A stretch of 64,000 nt of DNA from Ancylobacter oerskovii (GTDB taxonomy: Bacteria > Pseudomonadota > Alphaproteobacteria > Rhizobiales > Xanthobacteraceae), in assembly GCF_018390555.1 (NCBI RefSeq), contig NZ_JAHBGB010000031.1, positions 124,001 to 188,000 on the forward strand, in the 5' to 3' direction. Below are positions 50,548-61,119 of this stretch, piece by piece. Each line of letters begins with the position of its first letter. Positions within the stretch are counted from its first letter, which is position 1. The notes below the pieces were generated by a model. The model was not told the origin of the DNA. It was given only the letters and a program-made list of their open reading frames with translations, and searched no databases. Position numbers and translations under genes: made by a program.

Positions 50548-51939
50548 TCAGGCTGATGTGGCGGGTACGGGCGAAACGGGAGCGACGAGAGGCGTGGCGG
50601 CCAGCCACTCCTCCAGCCAGCGCGTATGCACGGCGCCGGCCAGCACCGCCGGATCGGCGGCGAGCGCGCGGTGCAGCGGCGCGGTGGTTGGCAGCCCCTC
50701 GACCTTGAGTTCGCCGAGCGCGCGGTCGAGCCTGACGATCGCCGCCGCGCGGGTCTCGTCATGGGCGATCAGCTTGCCGAGCAGCGAATCGTAGAAGGGC
50801 GGCACCGTGTAGCCGGCATAGAGCAGCGTATCGAAGCGCACACCGAAGCCGCCGGGCAGGGTCAGCCCCGTCACCGTGCCGGGGGACGGACGGAAATCCG
50901 CCGTCGGGTCCTCGGCGCAGATGCGCGCCTCCACCGCATGGCCGCGCAGCACGATGTCCTCCTGCCGTAGCGCCAGAGGTTCGCCCATGGCGATGCGGAT
51001 CATCGCCCGCACCAGGTCGATGCCGGTCACCATCTCCGTCACCGGGTGCTCCACCTGGATGCGGGTGTTCATCTCGATGAAGAAGAACTCGCCGGTGACG
51101 TCGTCGAACAGATATTCCAGCGTGCCGGCGCCGCGATAGCCGACGCGTTCGGCCAGCCGCACCGCCGAGGCGCACAATTCCGCCCGTTGCTCATTCGTCA
51201 GGCAGGCGGCTGGCGCCTCCTCCCACACCTTCTGGCGGCGGCGCTGCAGCGAGCATTCGCGCTCGAACAGGTGCACCGCCCGCTCGCCGTCGCCGAGCAC
51301 CTGCACCTCGATGTGGCGGGCGCGGCCGATGAAGCGCTCGAGATAGAGCCCGCCATCGCCGAAGGCGGCGCGGGCCTCGCCGCTCGCCTGCGGGAACAGC
51401 GTCGCGAGTTCGGCCTCGTCGCGGGCGACGCGGATGCCGCGCCCGCCGCCGCCGGCGGCCGCCTTGATCATCACCGGATAGCCGATGCGCGCCGCCTCGA
51501 CCCTGGCGGTGTCGAGGTCGGCGACCACCCCCTCGGTGCCCGGCACGGTCGGCACGCCCGCCGCCTGCGCCTCCTGGCGGGCGCGGGCCTTGTCGCCCAT
51601 CTGGCGGATGGTCTCCGGCTTCGGCCCGATGAAGACCAGGCCCGCCGCCTCCACCATCTCGGCGAATTCGGCATTCTCCGATAGGAAACCGTAGCCGGGA
51701 TGCACGGCGTCGCAGCCCGCCTCCAGCGCCGCGCGCACCACCGCTTCCTTGTTGAGGTAGGACTTGGTGGCATGCGCCGGGCCGACCAGCGCCGTGGCGT
51801 CGGCCAGCCGCGCCGCCAGCATGTCGCCATCGGCGGCGCTCACCGCCTGCACGGTGCGCAGCCCCAGCTCGCGGGCGGCGCGGATCACCCGCACGGCGAT
51901 CTCGCCGCGGTTGGCGATGAAGATCGACGTCACGCCCAT
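50548..51939 (-). CDS. Biotin carboxylase (AccC-like paralogue linked to PxpBC)
   Basis: A 463-residue ATP-grasp biotin carboxylase. FIANRGEIAVRVIRAARELG is the N-terminal Rossmann part, HPGYGFLSENAEFAE the next block, GGGGRGIRVARDEAEL the ATP-binding glycine loop, and FFIEMNTRIQVEHPVTEMVTGIDLV the metal- and bicarbonate-binding centre (with the catalytic Glu and Arg of the family). All key blocks are present. It is 13 bases before pxpB and 2 bases after a small biotin carrier. Its company indicates a dedicated carboxylase rather than the acetyl-CoA carboxylase of lipid synthesis. Confidence 0.92.
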   Translation of the reverse strand: MGVTSIFIANRGEIAVRVIRAARELGLRTVQAVSAADGDMLAARLADATALVGPAHATKSYLNKEAVVRAALEAGCDAVHPGYGFLSENAEFAEMVEAAGLVFIGPKPETIRQMGDKARARQEAQAAGVPTVPGTEGVVADLDTARVEAARIGYPVMIKAAAGGGGRGIRVARDEAELATLFPQASGEARAAFGDGGLYLERFIGRARHIEVQVLGDGERAVHLFERECSLQRRRQKVWEEAPAACLTNEQRAELCASAVRLAERVGYRGAGTLEYLFDDVTGEFFFIEMNTRIQVEHPVTEMVTGIDLVRAMIRIAMGEPLALRQEDIVLRGHAVEARICAEDPTADFRPSPGTVTGLTLPGGFGVRFDTLLYAGYTVPPFYDSLLGKLIAHDETRAAAIVRLDRALGELKVEGLPTTAPLHRALAADPAVLAGAVHTRWLEEWLAATPLVAPVSPVPATSA

Positions 51940-51941
51940 GG

Positions 51942-52181
51942 TCAGGCGTCGAGGTCGTAGAGCGGCTGGCCGGCCATCACGGCGTCCTCGTTCTCCACAT
52001 GGAAGGCGAGAAGCGTGCCGGCCTCCTCGGCCACCACCGGGGTGAACGACTTCATCACCTCGATCAGCCCGATGGTGTCGCCCACCGCCACCGCGTCGCC
52101 TTCCGATTTGAAGGGGGGCTCACCGGGGGCGGAGGACCGGTAGAAGGTGCCCGGAAGCGGTGCCTGTATCGTCTTCGCCAT
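51942..52181 (-). CDS. Biotin carboxyl carrier protein (AccB-like, short)
   Basis: A 79-residue biotinyl domain. The modified lysine is Lys44 in GLIEVMKSFTPVVAEEAGT; the usual A-M-K-M is V-M-K-S here, as seen in PxpBC-linked carriers. No N-terminal extension is present, unlike the 150-residue AccB of fatty acid synthesis. I chose the ATG at 52181, next to a GTG at 52184. It is the first gene of the operon and is divergent from a LysR gene, with 150 bases between. Confidence 0.88.
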   Translation of the reverse strand: MAKTIQAPLPGTFYRSSAPGEPPFKSEGDAVAVGDTIGLIEVMKSFTPVVAEEAGTLLAFHVENEDAVMAGQPLYDLDA

Positions 52182-52331
52182 CACATGCCGTCCATCGAAG
52201 CTGCGGTCAAAAGCAGCGGGAAGAGTTGCAAAAGACGTTGCGGTCGAGAAATAGCATTAAGGAATTCGGGACATCAGAAAATCAGATAGCATGGTTGCGC
52301 GCTACCCGCCGGCCGCCCGCCCGAGGACCCG

Positions 52332-53282
52332 ATGTCGATTTCGTTGAAGCAGATCCGCTATTTCGTCGCCGCCGCCGAGACCGGGCGGATCAGCCAGGCG
52401 GCGGTGGAGCTCAACGTGTCGCAATCGGCCGTCACCGCCGCCATCCAGCAATTGGAGGCGATGCTGGGCGCCCGGCTGCTCGACCGCACCCCCACCGGGG
52501 TCAGCGTCACACTGGAGGGCAGCCGCTTCCTGTTGCAGGGCCGGCAGATCCTCACCCAGGTGGCGGAGGCGGTGCGCGACGCCCGCCATTCCACCACGCG
52601 CATCGCCGGCACGGTACGGGTCGGCATCACCTATACGGTGTCCGGGTACTTTCTGCCGCGCCACCATATCCGCTTCCGCTCGAGCTTTCCCGGCATCACC
52701 GTCGAATTGTTCGAGGCGCCGCGCTCGGTGGTGGAGCAGGCGCTGGTCGACGGCGCGCTCGACGTCGCGGTGCTGCTGGTGTCGAACCTCAAGGACATCG
52801 ACAACCTCGCCAGCCAGTTGCTGCTGCGCTCGGCGCGCCGGCTGTGGCTGGCGCCCTCGCACCCGCTCACCCGGCCGGAGCGGGTGCGGCTCGCCGACGT
52901 CGCGGCCTATCCCTATGTCATGCTCACCGTGGACGAGGCCAAGCACACCGCCCTGCGCTACTGGTCGACGCTGGGGCTCAGGCCCAACGCCGCCTTCCGC
53001 ACCTCCTCGGTGGAGGCGGTGCGCTCCATGGTCGGCGGCGGCATGGGTGTCACCATCCTGTCGGACCTCGTCTACCGGCCCTGGTCTCTGGAAGGCCAGC
53101 GCATCGAGCTGCGCGAGCTGGCCGACGACATCCCCAGCATGGATGTCGGCCTCGCCTGGCGGCGCGACGCCGTCTTCACCCCGGCAACCCAGGCCTTTTG
53201 CGATTTCCTGCGCTTCGCGGTGGCCGGCGACAGCGGCGGGCGCGAGGAAAGCCGCGCCGCGGCGCAGGACATCGAAAATTGA
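52332..53282 (+). CDS. LysR-family transcriptional regulator
   Basis: A 316-residue LysR regulator: helix-turn-helix at residues 3-62 (LKQIRYFVAAAETGRISQAAVELNVSQSAVTAAIQQLEAMLG), then a periplasmic-binding-like effector domain (about 90-300, HSTTRIAGTVRVGITYTVSGYFLP). Its position, divergent from accB-accC-pxpBC and upstream of pxpA, is the classic LysR arrangement and suggests it controls both transcripts. The inducer may be 5-oxoproline or a related compound. Sequences ATTAAGGAATT (about 52256-52266) and CTTAAT (about 53297) near the two target starts could be half-sites, but this is weak. Confidence 0.9.
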   Translation: MSISLKQIRYFVAAAETGRISQAAVELNVSQSAVTAAIQQLEAMLGARLLDRTPTGVSVTLEGSRFLLQGRQILTQVAEAVRDARHSTTRIAGTVRVGITYTVSGYFLPRHHIRFRSSFPGITVELFEAPRSVVEQALVDGALDVAVLLVSNLKDIDNLASQLLLRSARRLWLAPSHPLTRPERVRLADVAAYPYVMLTVDEAKHTALRYWSTLGLRPNAAFRTSSVEAVRSMVGGGMGVTILSDLVYRPWSLEGQRIELRELADDIPSMDVGLAWRRDAVFTPATQAFCDFLRFAVAGDSGGREESRAAAQDIEN

Positions 53283-53372
53283 GATATCGGCTTCCGCTTA
53301 ATACGATTTGACGCCCGCCGCCCCGCTTGGCCACGCTCCCCACCCGTTGAAGGTCCATGAGGGAGCACGGCA

Positions 53373-54098
53373 ATGGGCGTCGTCATCAATTGCGACATGG
53401 GCGAGGGTTACGGCCTGTATCGCTGCGGCGACGATGCCGGCATCATGCCGCATATCGACATCGGCAACGTCGCCTGCGGTTTCCACGCCGCCGACCCGGT
53501 GGTGATGCGCGAGACGGTGCGCCTCGCCGCCGCACATGGGGTGGCGGTCGGCGCCCACCCCTCCTTCCCGGACCTCCAGGGCTTCGGCCGCCGCGACATG
53601 GCGATGGGGCGCGAGGAGCTCGCCGCCTGCGTACTCTACCAGATCGGCGCGCTGAAGGGCTTCCTCGACGCCGCCGGGCTGAAGCTCAATCATCTGAAGC
53701 CGCATGGCGCCCTCTATGGCGCGGCGATGCGGCGGGAAGAGGTGGCGCAGGCCATCGCCGACGCCGCCACGGTCTACGGCCTGCCGGTGATCGGCATGGC
53801 CGGCACGCTGCACGAGGAGGTCTATGTCGCCCGCGGCCTCGCCTTCGTGTCGGAATATTACGCCGATCTCGACTACGATCCCTCGGGCGCGCTGATCATC
53901 ACCCGCGAGCACCCGGCCCGCGATCCCGTCGAGGCGGCGCGCCGGGCGGTGCGGATGCTGAGCGAGGGCAAGGCCACCACCATAGACGGGCGCGACTTCG
54001 ACCTGAAGGCGGAGACCATCTGCATCCATTCCGACACCCCGAACGCCGTCGAGCTGGCGCGGGTCCTGCAGGAGGCGGTGCGGCCCTGGCAGGGCTGA
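53373..54098 (+). CDS. pxpA: 5-oxoprolinase subunit PxpA (LamB/YcsF family)
   Basis: A 241-residue protein of the LamB/YcsF family. INCDMGEGYGLYRCGDDAGIMPHIDIGNVACGFHAADP at the N-terminus carries the Asp/Glu/His residues of the probable active site; AVGAHPSFPDLQGFGRRDM, LKPHGALY and ICIHSDTPNAVELA follow. In E. coli PxpA is needed together with PxpBC for 5-oxoproline hydrolysis to glutamate. Here it is separated from pxpBC by the LysR gene and read on the opposite strand, but the set is complete. A GGGAG site precedes the ATG. Confidence 0.92.
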   Translation: MGVVINCDMGEGYGLYRCGDDAGIMPHIDIGNVACGFHAADPVVMRETVRLAAAHGVAVGAHPSFPDLQGFGRRDMAMGREELAACVLYQIGALKGFLDAAGLKLNHLKPHGALYGAAMRREEVAQAIADAATVYGLPVIGMAGTLHEEVYVARGLAFVSEYYADLDYDPSGALIITREHPARDPVEAARRAVRMLSEGKATTIDGRDFDLKAETICIHSDTPNAVELARVLQEAVRPWQG

Positions 54099-54303
54099 CC
54101 GCCGGCGGGCGCCTCCGCGCGGTTGCCTTGGAACCGCGACGGGAGGACTGTTCCGCCGATGCCGTGACGAGGATGAAGCGGCGAGGACAAAGAGACAAGC
54201 TGCGAGACGTGCCCACAGACCCGTCCCGGCGCCGCGCCCCCAGCGGCCGCGCCGGTCCCGGGGGCGCCGCGAGGCCGCCCCGCCTGGATCGAAGGAGCGT
54301 GAC

Positions 54304-55263
54304 ATGCGTGCCAGCTATTCGACCAATCAGGTGGCGCCGGCCCAGCGGCGGCAATTCTGGCAGGACGCCGTCTCGAAGACCTATTTCCCGCTCGACCTGC
54401 GCTTCGGCGCCGGCAGCGAGTTCGCCGGCAGCCTCGGCGCCTGGTCGCTCGGCCCGGTCGCGGTGTCGCGCAATGTCTCGGACGGCCTGCTCTACCGCCG
54501 CCACCAGCGTCACCTCGTCGCGGAACGCGAGGAATCCTATCTCATCACCGTGCCCGAACTCGCCGAGATCCGCTTCGAGCAGGATGGCCGGCTGGTGCAA
54601 TGCCGCCCCGGCGCCTTCCTCATCGAGCGCAGCCACCTGCCCTATGAGTTTAGCCACCGCGATCCCTCGGCGCTGTGGGTGCTGAAGGTGCCGAGCGCGG
54701 TGCTGCGCGCCCGCATCGCCCGGCCGGAGCGGCTCGCCACGCTGCAATTCGACGCCAGCCGCTCGGTCGGCGCCCTGTTCGTCGACATGCTCAGGCTTAC
54801 CGGCGCGCGCATCGACGAGATGGACGAGCCGGCGCGCGCCCTGATGGGCAAGCAGCTCATCGACCTCCTCGCCATGGCGATCGAGGCGGACGAGCGGGTG
54901 CTGGCCGGCAATTCCTCCTCGGTGCGCAACGCGCATCTGCACCGCTGCGAGCACTTCATCCGCGCCCGGCTCGGCGATGTCCGGCTCTCGCCGCAGGCGG
55001 TGGCGGAGGGTTGCGGCATCTCGGTGCGCTACCTGCACCAGATCTTCGAAGCCGAAGGTATTACCGTCTGCGCCTATATACGCAACCAAAGGTTGCTCGC
55101 CTGCGAGACGATGTTGCGCGATCCTCTCTGCCGCAAGTCGATCTCCGAGATCGCCTATGAATGGGGCTTCGGCGACCAGGCCCAGTTCAGCCGCAACTAC
55201 CGCGTCCGTTTCGGCTGCACGCCGAGCGAGGCGCGCTCCGCCTCCCGTTCCCCCGCGAGCTGA
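54304..55263 (+). CDS. AraC-family regulator (AraC_binding_2 type)
   Basis: A 319-residue regulator. The N-terminal part (residues 1-190) includes VAPAQRRQFWQDAV and CRPGAFLIERSHLPYEFSH, which match the AraC_binding_2 group of catabolic activators (FeaR/NphR type). The C-terminal double helix-turn-helix (about 210-312) reads FIRARLGDVRLSPQAVAEGCGISVRYLHQIFEAEG then ISEIAYEWGFGDQAQFSRNYRVRFG. It begins 205 bases after pxpA and is followed 50 bases later by the aminotransferase gene, which it probably controls together with hyuAB. Confidence 0.9.
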   Translation: MRASYSTNQVAPAQRRQFWQDAVSKTYFPLDLRFGAGSEFAGSLGAWSLGPVAVSRNVSDGLLYRRHQRHLVAEREESYLITVPELAEIRFEQDGRLVQCRPGAFLIERSHLPYEFSHRDPSALWVLKVPSAVLRARIARPERLATLQFDASRSVGALFVDMLRLTGARIDEMDEPARALMGKQLIDLLAMAIEADERVLAGNSSSVRNAHLHRCEHFIRARLGDVRLSPQAVAEGCGISVRYLHQIFEAEGITVCAYIRNQRLLACETMLRDPLCRKSISEIAYEWGFGDQAQFSRNYRVRFGCTPSEARSASRSPAS

Positions 55264-55313
55264 TCGCGGGGGGTTCTCCCCGCCCCAGGGTATTCCGCCT
55301 CAAGGTTCCCAGC

Positions 55314-56693
55314 ATGTCCGCCAATTCGCTCCACAGTCTGGACGTGGCCCACCACCTCCATCCCGTCACCAATCTGCGCCGGCACGAGCGCCAGGGCCCG
55401 ATCGTCATCGATCGCGGCGACGGCATCTACGTCTATGACGACGAGGGCCGCGAATATATCGAGGCCATGGCCGGGCTGTGGAGCGTCGGCGTCGGCTTCG
55501 GCGAGCCGCGCCTCGTCGAGGCGGCCACCCGGCAGCTCTCCAAGCTGCCCTACTACCATGTGTTCTCGCAGAAGGCGCACGCGCCGTCGGCGCTGCTCGC
55601 CGCCAAGCTGATCGAGCTGGCCCCGGCCGGGCTCAGCCACGTCTTCTTCACCAATTCCGGCGCCGAGGCCAACGACAGCGTCATCAAGTTCGTCTGGTAC
55701 TACAACAACGCGCTCGGCCGCACCGAGAAGAAGAAGTTCATCTCCCGCGAGGGCGCCTATCACGGCATCACCATCGCGGCGGGCAGCCTCACCGGCCTCG
55801 CCGGCAACCAGAAGGGCTTCGACCTGCCGCTGTCCTTCGCCCGCCACGTCTCGCGCCCGCACTACTACCGCAATGCCCTGCCGGGCGAGAGCGAGGCGGA
55901 GTTCGTCGAGCGCCTCGGCAAGGAGCTCGAGGACACCATCCTCGCCGAGGGGCCGGAGACGGTCGCCGCCTTCATCGGCGAGCCGCTGATGGGCGCCGGC
56001 GGCGTCATCGTGCCGCCCAAGGGCTACTGGCAGAAGGTGCAGGAGATCTGCCGCAAGTACGACGTGCTGGTGATCGCCGACGAGGTGATCAACGGCTTCG
56101 GCCGGCTCGGCACCATGTTCGGCTCGGAGACGCTCGGCATCCAGCCGGACATCCTGGTGTGTTCGAAGCAGATCACCTCCTCCTACCAGCCGCTCGCCGC
56201 CGTGCTGATCAAGGACGAGATCTACCAGGTGATCGCCGACCAGTCGGAGAAGCTCGGCGTGCTCGGCCACGGCTACACCACCGGCGCCCATCCGGTCGCC
56301 ACCGCGGTGGCGCTGGAGAACCTCGCCATCATCGAGGAGCGCGGCCTCGTCGCCCGCGCCGCCGCCATGGGCGAGTACATGCGCGCCGGCCTCGCCCGCT
56401 TCGCCGATCACCCGCTGGTGGGCGAGGTGCGCGGCATGGGCCTGATCGCCGCCGTCGAGCTGGTGGCCGACAAGGCCACCAAGGCGCGCTTCGATCCGGT
56501 CGGCAAGGTCGGCCTCAAGCTGTTCGACCGCGCCCATGACCACGGGCTGATCATCCGCGCCATCGGCGATTCCATCGCCTTCTGCCCGCCGATGATCATC
56601 ACCGAGGAGCAGATCGACGAGATGCTGCGCCGGTTCAAGATCACGCTGGACGAGGTCACCGACTGGGTGAATGCCGGCATGCCGGACGCCTGA
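55314..56693 (+). CDS. Class III aminotransferase (omega-amino acid:pyruvate type)
   Basis: A 459-residue PLP enzyme. FTNSGAEANDSVIKFVWYY binds the cofactor phosphate, VIADEVINGFGRLG holds the Asp that contacts the PLP nitrogen, and the Schiff-base Lys is in LVCSKQITSSYQPLAA. DGIYVYDDEGREYIEAMAGLWSVGVGFGE at the N-terminus places it with GABA/putrescine/taurine:pyruvate aminotransferases. It could deaminate a beta- or omega-amino acid released by the neighbouring cyclic-amide hydrolases. I chose the ATG at 55314, past the AraC stop. A strong terminator follows. Confidence 0.92.
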   Translation: MSANSLHSLDVAHHLHPVTNLRRHERQGPIVIDRGDGIYVYDDEGREYIEAMAGLWSVGVGFGEPRLVEAATRQLSKLPYYHVFSQKAHAPSALLAAKLIELAPAGLSHVFFTNSGAEANDSVIKFVWYYNNALGRTEKKKFISREGAYHGITIAAGSLTGLAGNQKGFDLPLSFARHVSRPHYYRNALPGESEAEFVERLGKELEDTILAEGPETVAAFIGEPLMGAGGVIVPPKGYWQKVQEICRKYDVLVIADEVINGFGRLGTMFGSETLGIQPDILVCSKQITSSYQPLAAVLIKDEIYQVIADQSEKLGVLGHGYTTGAHPVATAVALENLAIIEERGLVARAAAMGEYMRAGLARFADHPLVGEVRGMGLIAAVELVADKATKARFDPVGKVGLKLFDRAHDHGLIIRAIGDSIAFCPPMIITEEQIDEMLRRFKITLDEVTDWVNAGMPDA

Positions 56694-56722
56694 ATCTCCG
56701 CTTCTCTCCGAGAGACGACTGG

Positions 56723-56755
56723 TCCCGCCCCGGCTTCCGGGGCGGGATTTTCTTT
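56723..56755 (+). terminator. Rho-independent terminator after aminotransferase gene
   Basis: TCCCGCCCCGG and CCGGGGCGGGA form a perfect 11-base stem with a CTT loop (56723-56747), followed by TTTTCTTT. It lies 30 bases after the stop and separates this gene from hyuA. Confidence 0.9.
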
Positions 56756-57034
56756 GCCGGTGCCGGCCCGCCCGGAGTCGGGACAGGGCTGCTGACCATT
56801 TTGCGGGCACTCCCGCGGCAAGCCCAGAAATCGGGCCGAGAATGCTCTCAGACACAAATCTTCCTGCACGGAGCGTCAAGAGCGCTGTCACAAAACCACG
56901 TTTAATCCTTCCCGACACCTCCGACATCGCCTCCCCCGCCGCCCTGCCGCGACGACCGGATTCCCTCCGGCCGGCCCCGGCGCCTGCGCGGCCGGGAGCG
57001 GGCGGCGCCGGTCCAGGACAAGGAAGCGCAGCCC
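56756..57034. promoter_or_regulatory. Upstream region of hyuA
   Basis: About 280 bases without a supportable gene. The stretch at about 56839-56915 is AT-richer than the surroundings and probably holds the hyuA promoter; repeated CAC(A)AA tracts (ACACAAATC, TCACAAAACC) lie there. No clear operator is visible. Confidence 0.35.
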
Positions 57035-59059
<2,025 letters not shown>

Positions 59060-59064
59060 GACCG

Positions 59065-61014
59065 ATGGCCGAGCTCGACCCCGTGACCTTCGAGGTCCTC
59101 AAGAACTCCTTCATCACCAGCGTCGACCAGATGGGCGAGCAGATCCTGCGGACCTGCTATTCCTTCGTGATCTACAATCACGACTTCTCCAGCGCCCTGC
59201 ACGATGCCAATGGCGAATGCGCCGCCCAGGGCAATGCCGACATCGCCGTCCATGTCGGCACGCTGCATTTCACCTGCAAGGAGGTGATGCGCCACTTCGA
59301 GGGCGACATGCATGAGGGCGACGTCTACGCCATCAACGACCCCTATGCCGGCGGCACGCATTTCTCCGACGTCCGCCTGATCCGCCCGGTCTTCGCCGAC
59401 GGCAAGATCATCGCCTTCGCCCAGTCAAACGGCCACTGGTCGGATGTCGGCGGCTCGGTGCCGGGCTCCTTCGACGTCTCGGCCAAGGAGATGTTCAAGG
59501 AAGGCCTGCGCATCACCCCGGTGCGGCTGTTCGACAAGGGCCGCTTCTGCAAGGACGTCGCCCATCTCATCGCCTCCAACACCCGCGACCCCGCCTCGAT
59601 CATCGGCGACATCCAGGCGCAGGCGCAGGCCACCGCGGTGTGCGAGCGCGAGATCCATCGCCTGGTCGGCAAATATGGCCGCGACACGGTGGAGACCGGA
59701 CTGTCCGCGGTGCAGGACTATGTCGAGCGCTCCGCCCGCGCCCGCATCGCTGCGCTGCCGGACGGCGAATGGGAGACCGTCGACTTCATCGACCGCGATC
59801 CCGCCGGCGGCGAGGGCATGATCCCCATCCGCATCAAGCTGACCATCAAGGGCGACAAGGCGATCTACGACTTCACCGGCTCGCACCCGGTGATCGGCTC
59901 GATCTACAATTCCGCCTTCGGCACCACCTTCTCGGCGGTGGCGGCGGGGATGAAGACCTTCTTCCCCGATCTGCCGCTCAATTCCGGCTTCTACCGCTGC
60001 TTCGAGATCGTCGTCCCCGAGGGCTCGATCGTCGACGCCCAATGGCCGATCGCCGTCACCGGCTTCCTGATGCCGTTCGAGAAGATCATGAACGCCATCT
60101 ACGAGATGTGGTCGAAGCTGATGCCGGAGCGGGCGCTCGCCTGCGCCTTCAACCTCGAATACCTGCTCACCGGCGGCCGTGACGCCCGCACCCCGGACAA
60201 GCCGATCTTCATGTTCTACGACTGGCTGCCCGGCGGCTGGGGCGGGCGCAACGGTCGCGACGGCGCCAACGTCACCACCGCCTGCTTCGGCACCGGCATG
60301 ATGGCCCAGCCGGTGGAGGGGCAGGAGCGCGCCAACCCGATCCTCACCACCGAGTGCGAGATCCTGCGTGACTCACCCGGCCCCGGCAAATGGCGCGGCG
60401 GCGCCGGGGTGGTGAAGACCTCGGTGATGCTGGAGGCCGAGAAGACCGTCATCTCCTATATTTGCGACCGCGAGCGCGCGGTGGTGTGGGGCATCGAGGG
60501 CGGCCTGCCCTCCATGCCGCACGGCCTCACCCTGAAGCGCGCCGGCGCCAATGAGGAGGAGCGGCTCGGCTCGATCTTCTCCGACGTGCCGATCAGCGAG
60601 GGCGACGTGTTCTCGCGGCCCACCGCCGGTGGCGGCGGCTTCGGCGACCCGCTGGAACGCGATCCCGCTTTGGTACTGGAAGACGTCAAGGACGATTACG
60701 TCTCGGTCGAGCGCGCCGCCAAGGATTACGGCGTCGTCATCGAGACCCTCGACGCCGAGCTGTGCGACTACCGCATCGACGAGGCCGCCACGGCGGCGCG
60801 GCGCGAGGACATCCGTGCCCGCCGCGTCACCGAGGCCCGCCTCGACCCGGCGCTGGTCGCGGAGCGCTACCAGGCCGGCGAGATCGACGCCCTCGACGCC
60901 ATCCGCCAGCATGCGGTGATCCTCGATTGGGGCACCGGCGAGCTGCTGCCGGAATCCACCCGCCAGTTCCGCGAGGTGTTCGAGCGCCGCTCGGTCGCCG
61001 GCTGGGCCGGCTGA
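59065..61014 (+). CDS. hyuB: Hydantoinase/oxoprolinase subunit B
   Basis: A 649-residue HyuB family protein: LDPVTFEVLKNSFITSVDQMGEQILRTCYSFVIYNHDFSSAL (residues 4-45), then GDVYAINDPYAGGTHFSDVRLIRPVF and the C-terminal SPGPGKWRGGAGVV and RPTAGGGGFGDPLERDP. It is about 80-100 residues longer than typical HyuB at the C-terminus (Ala/Arg-rich, TAARREDIRARRVTEARLDP). It forms the catalytic partner of HyuA, being read 5 bases downstream. The ATG at 59065 is chosen over a longer overlapping frame. Confidence 0.92.
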   Translation: MAELDPVTFEVLKNSFITSVDQMGEQILRTCYSFVIYNHDFSSALHDANGECAAQGNADIAVHVGTLHFTCKEVMRHFEGDMHEGDVYAINDPYAGGTHFSDVRLIRPVFADGKIIAFAQSNGHWSDVGGSVPGSFDVSAKEMFKEGLRITPVRLFDKGRFCKDVAHLIASNTRDPASIIGDIQAQAQATAVCEREIHRLVGKYGRDTVETGLSAVQDYVERSARARIAALPDGEWETVDFIDRDPAGGEGMIPIRIKLTIKGDKAIYDFTGSHPVIGSIYNSAFGTTFSAVAAGMKTFFPDLPLNSGFYRCFEIVVPEGSIVDAQWPIAVTGFLMPFEKIMNAIYEMWSKLMPERALACAFNLEYLLTGGRDARTPDKPIFMFYDWLPGGWGGRNGRDGANVTTACFGTGMMAQPVEGQERANPILTTECEILRDSPGPGKWRGGAGVVKTSVMLEAEKTVISYICDRERAVVWGIEGGLPSMPHGLTLKRAGANEEERLGSIFSDVPISEGDVFSRPTAGGGGFGDPLERDPALVLEDVKDDYVSVERAAKDYGVVIETLDAELCDYRIDEAATAARREDIRARRVTEARLDPALVAERYQAGEIDALDAIRQHAVILDWGTGELLPESTRQFREVFERRSVAGWAG

Positions 61015-61119
61015 ACCACCTTCCGCGCCCGAGCGGCGCGCCGCAGTGCGTTCGGAGAGGGAGCGGCGAGGCAAGCCTGCCGCCTCCTCCCGCCAAAACC
61101 AACCAGAGGAAAGAAAGCC

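Noticed and set aside
54099..54303. Possible small gene or operator between pxpA and the AraC gene
   Set aside because: No start with a ribosome site, no strong repeat; probably only the promoter and leader of the AraC gene.
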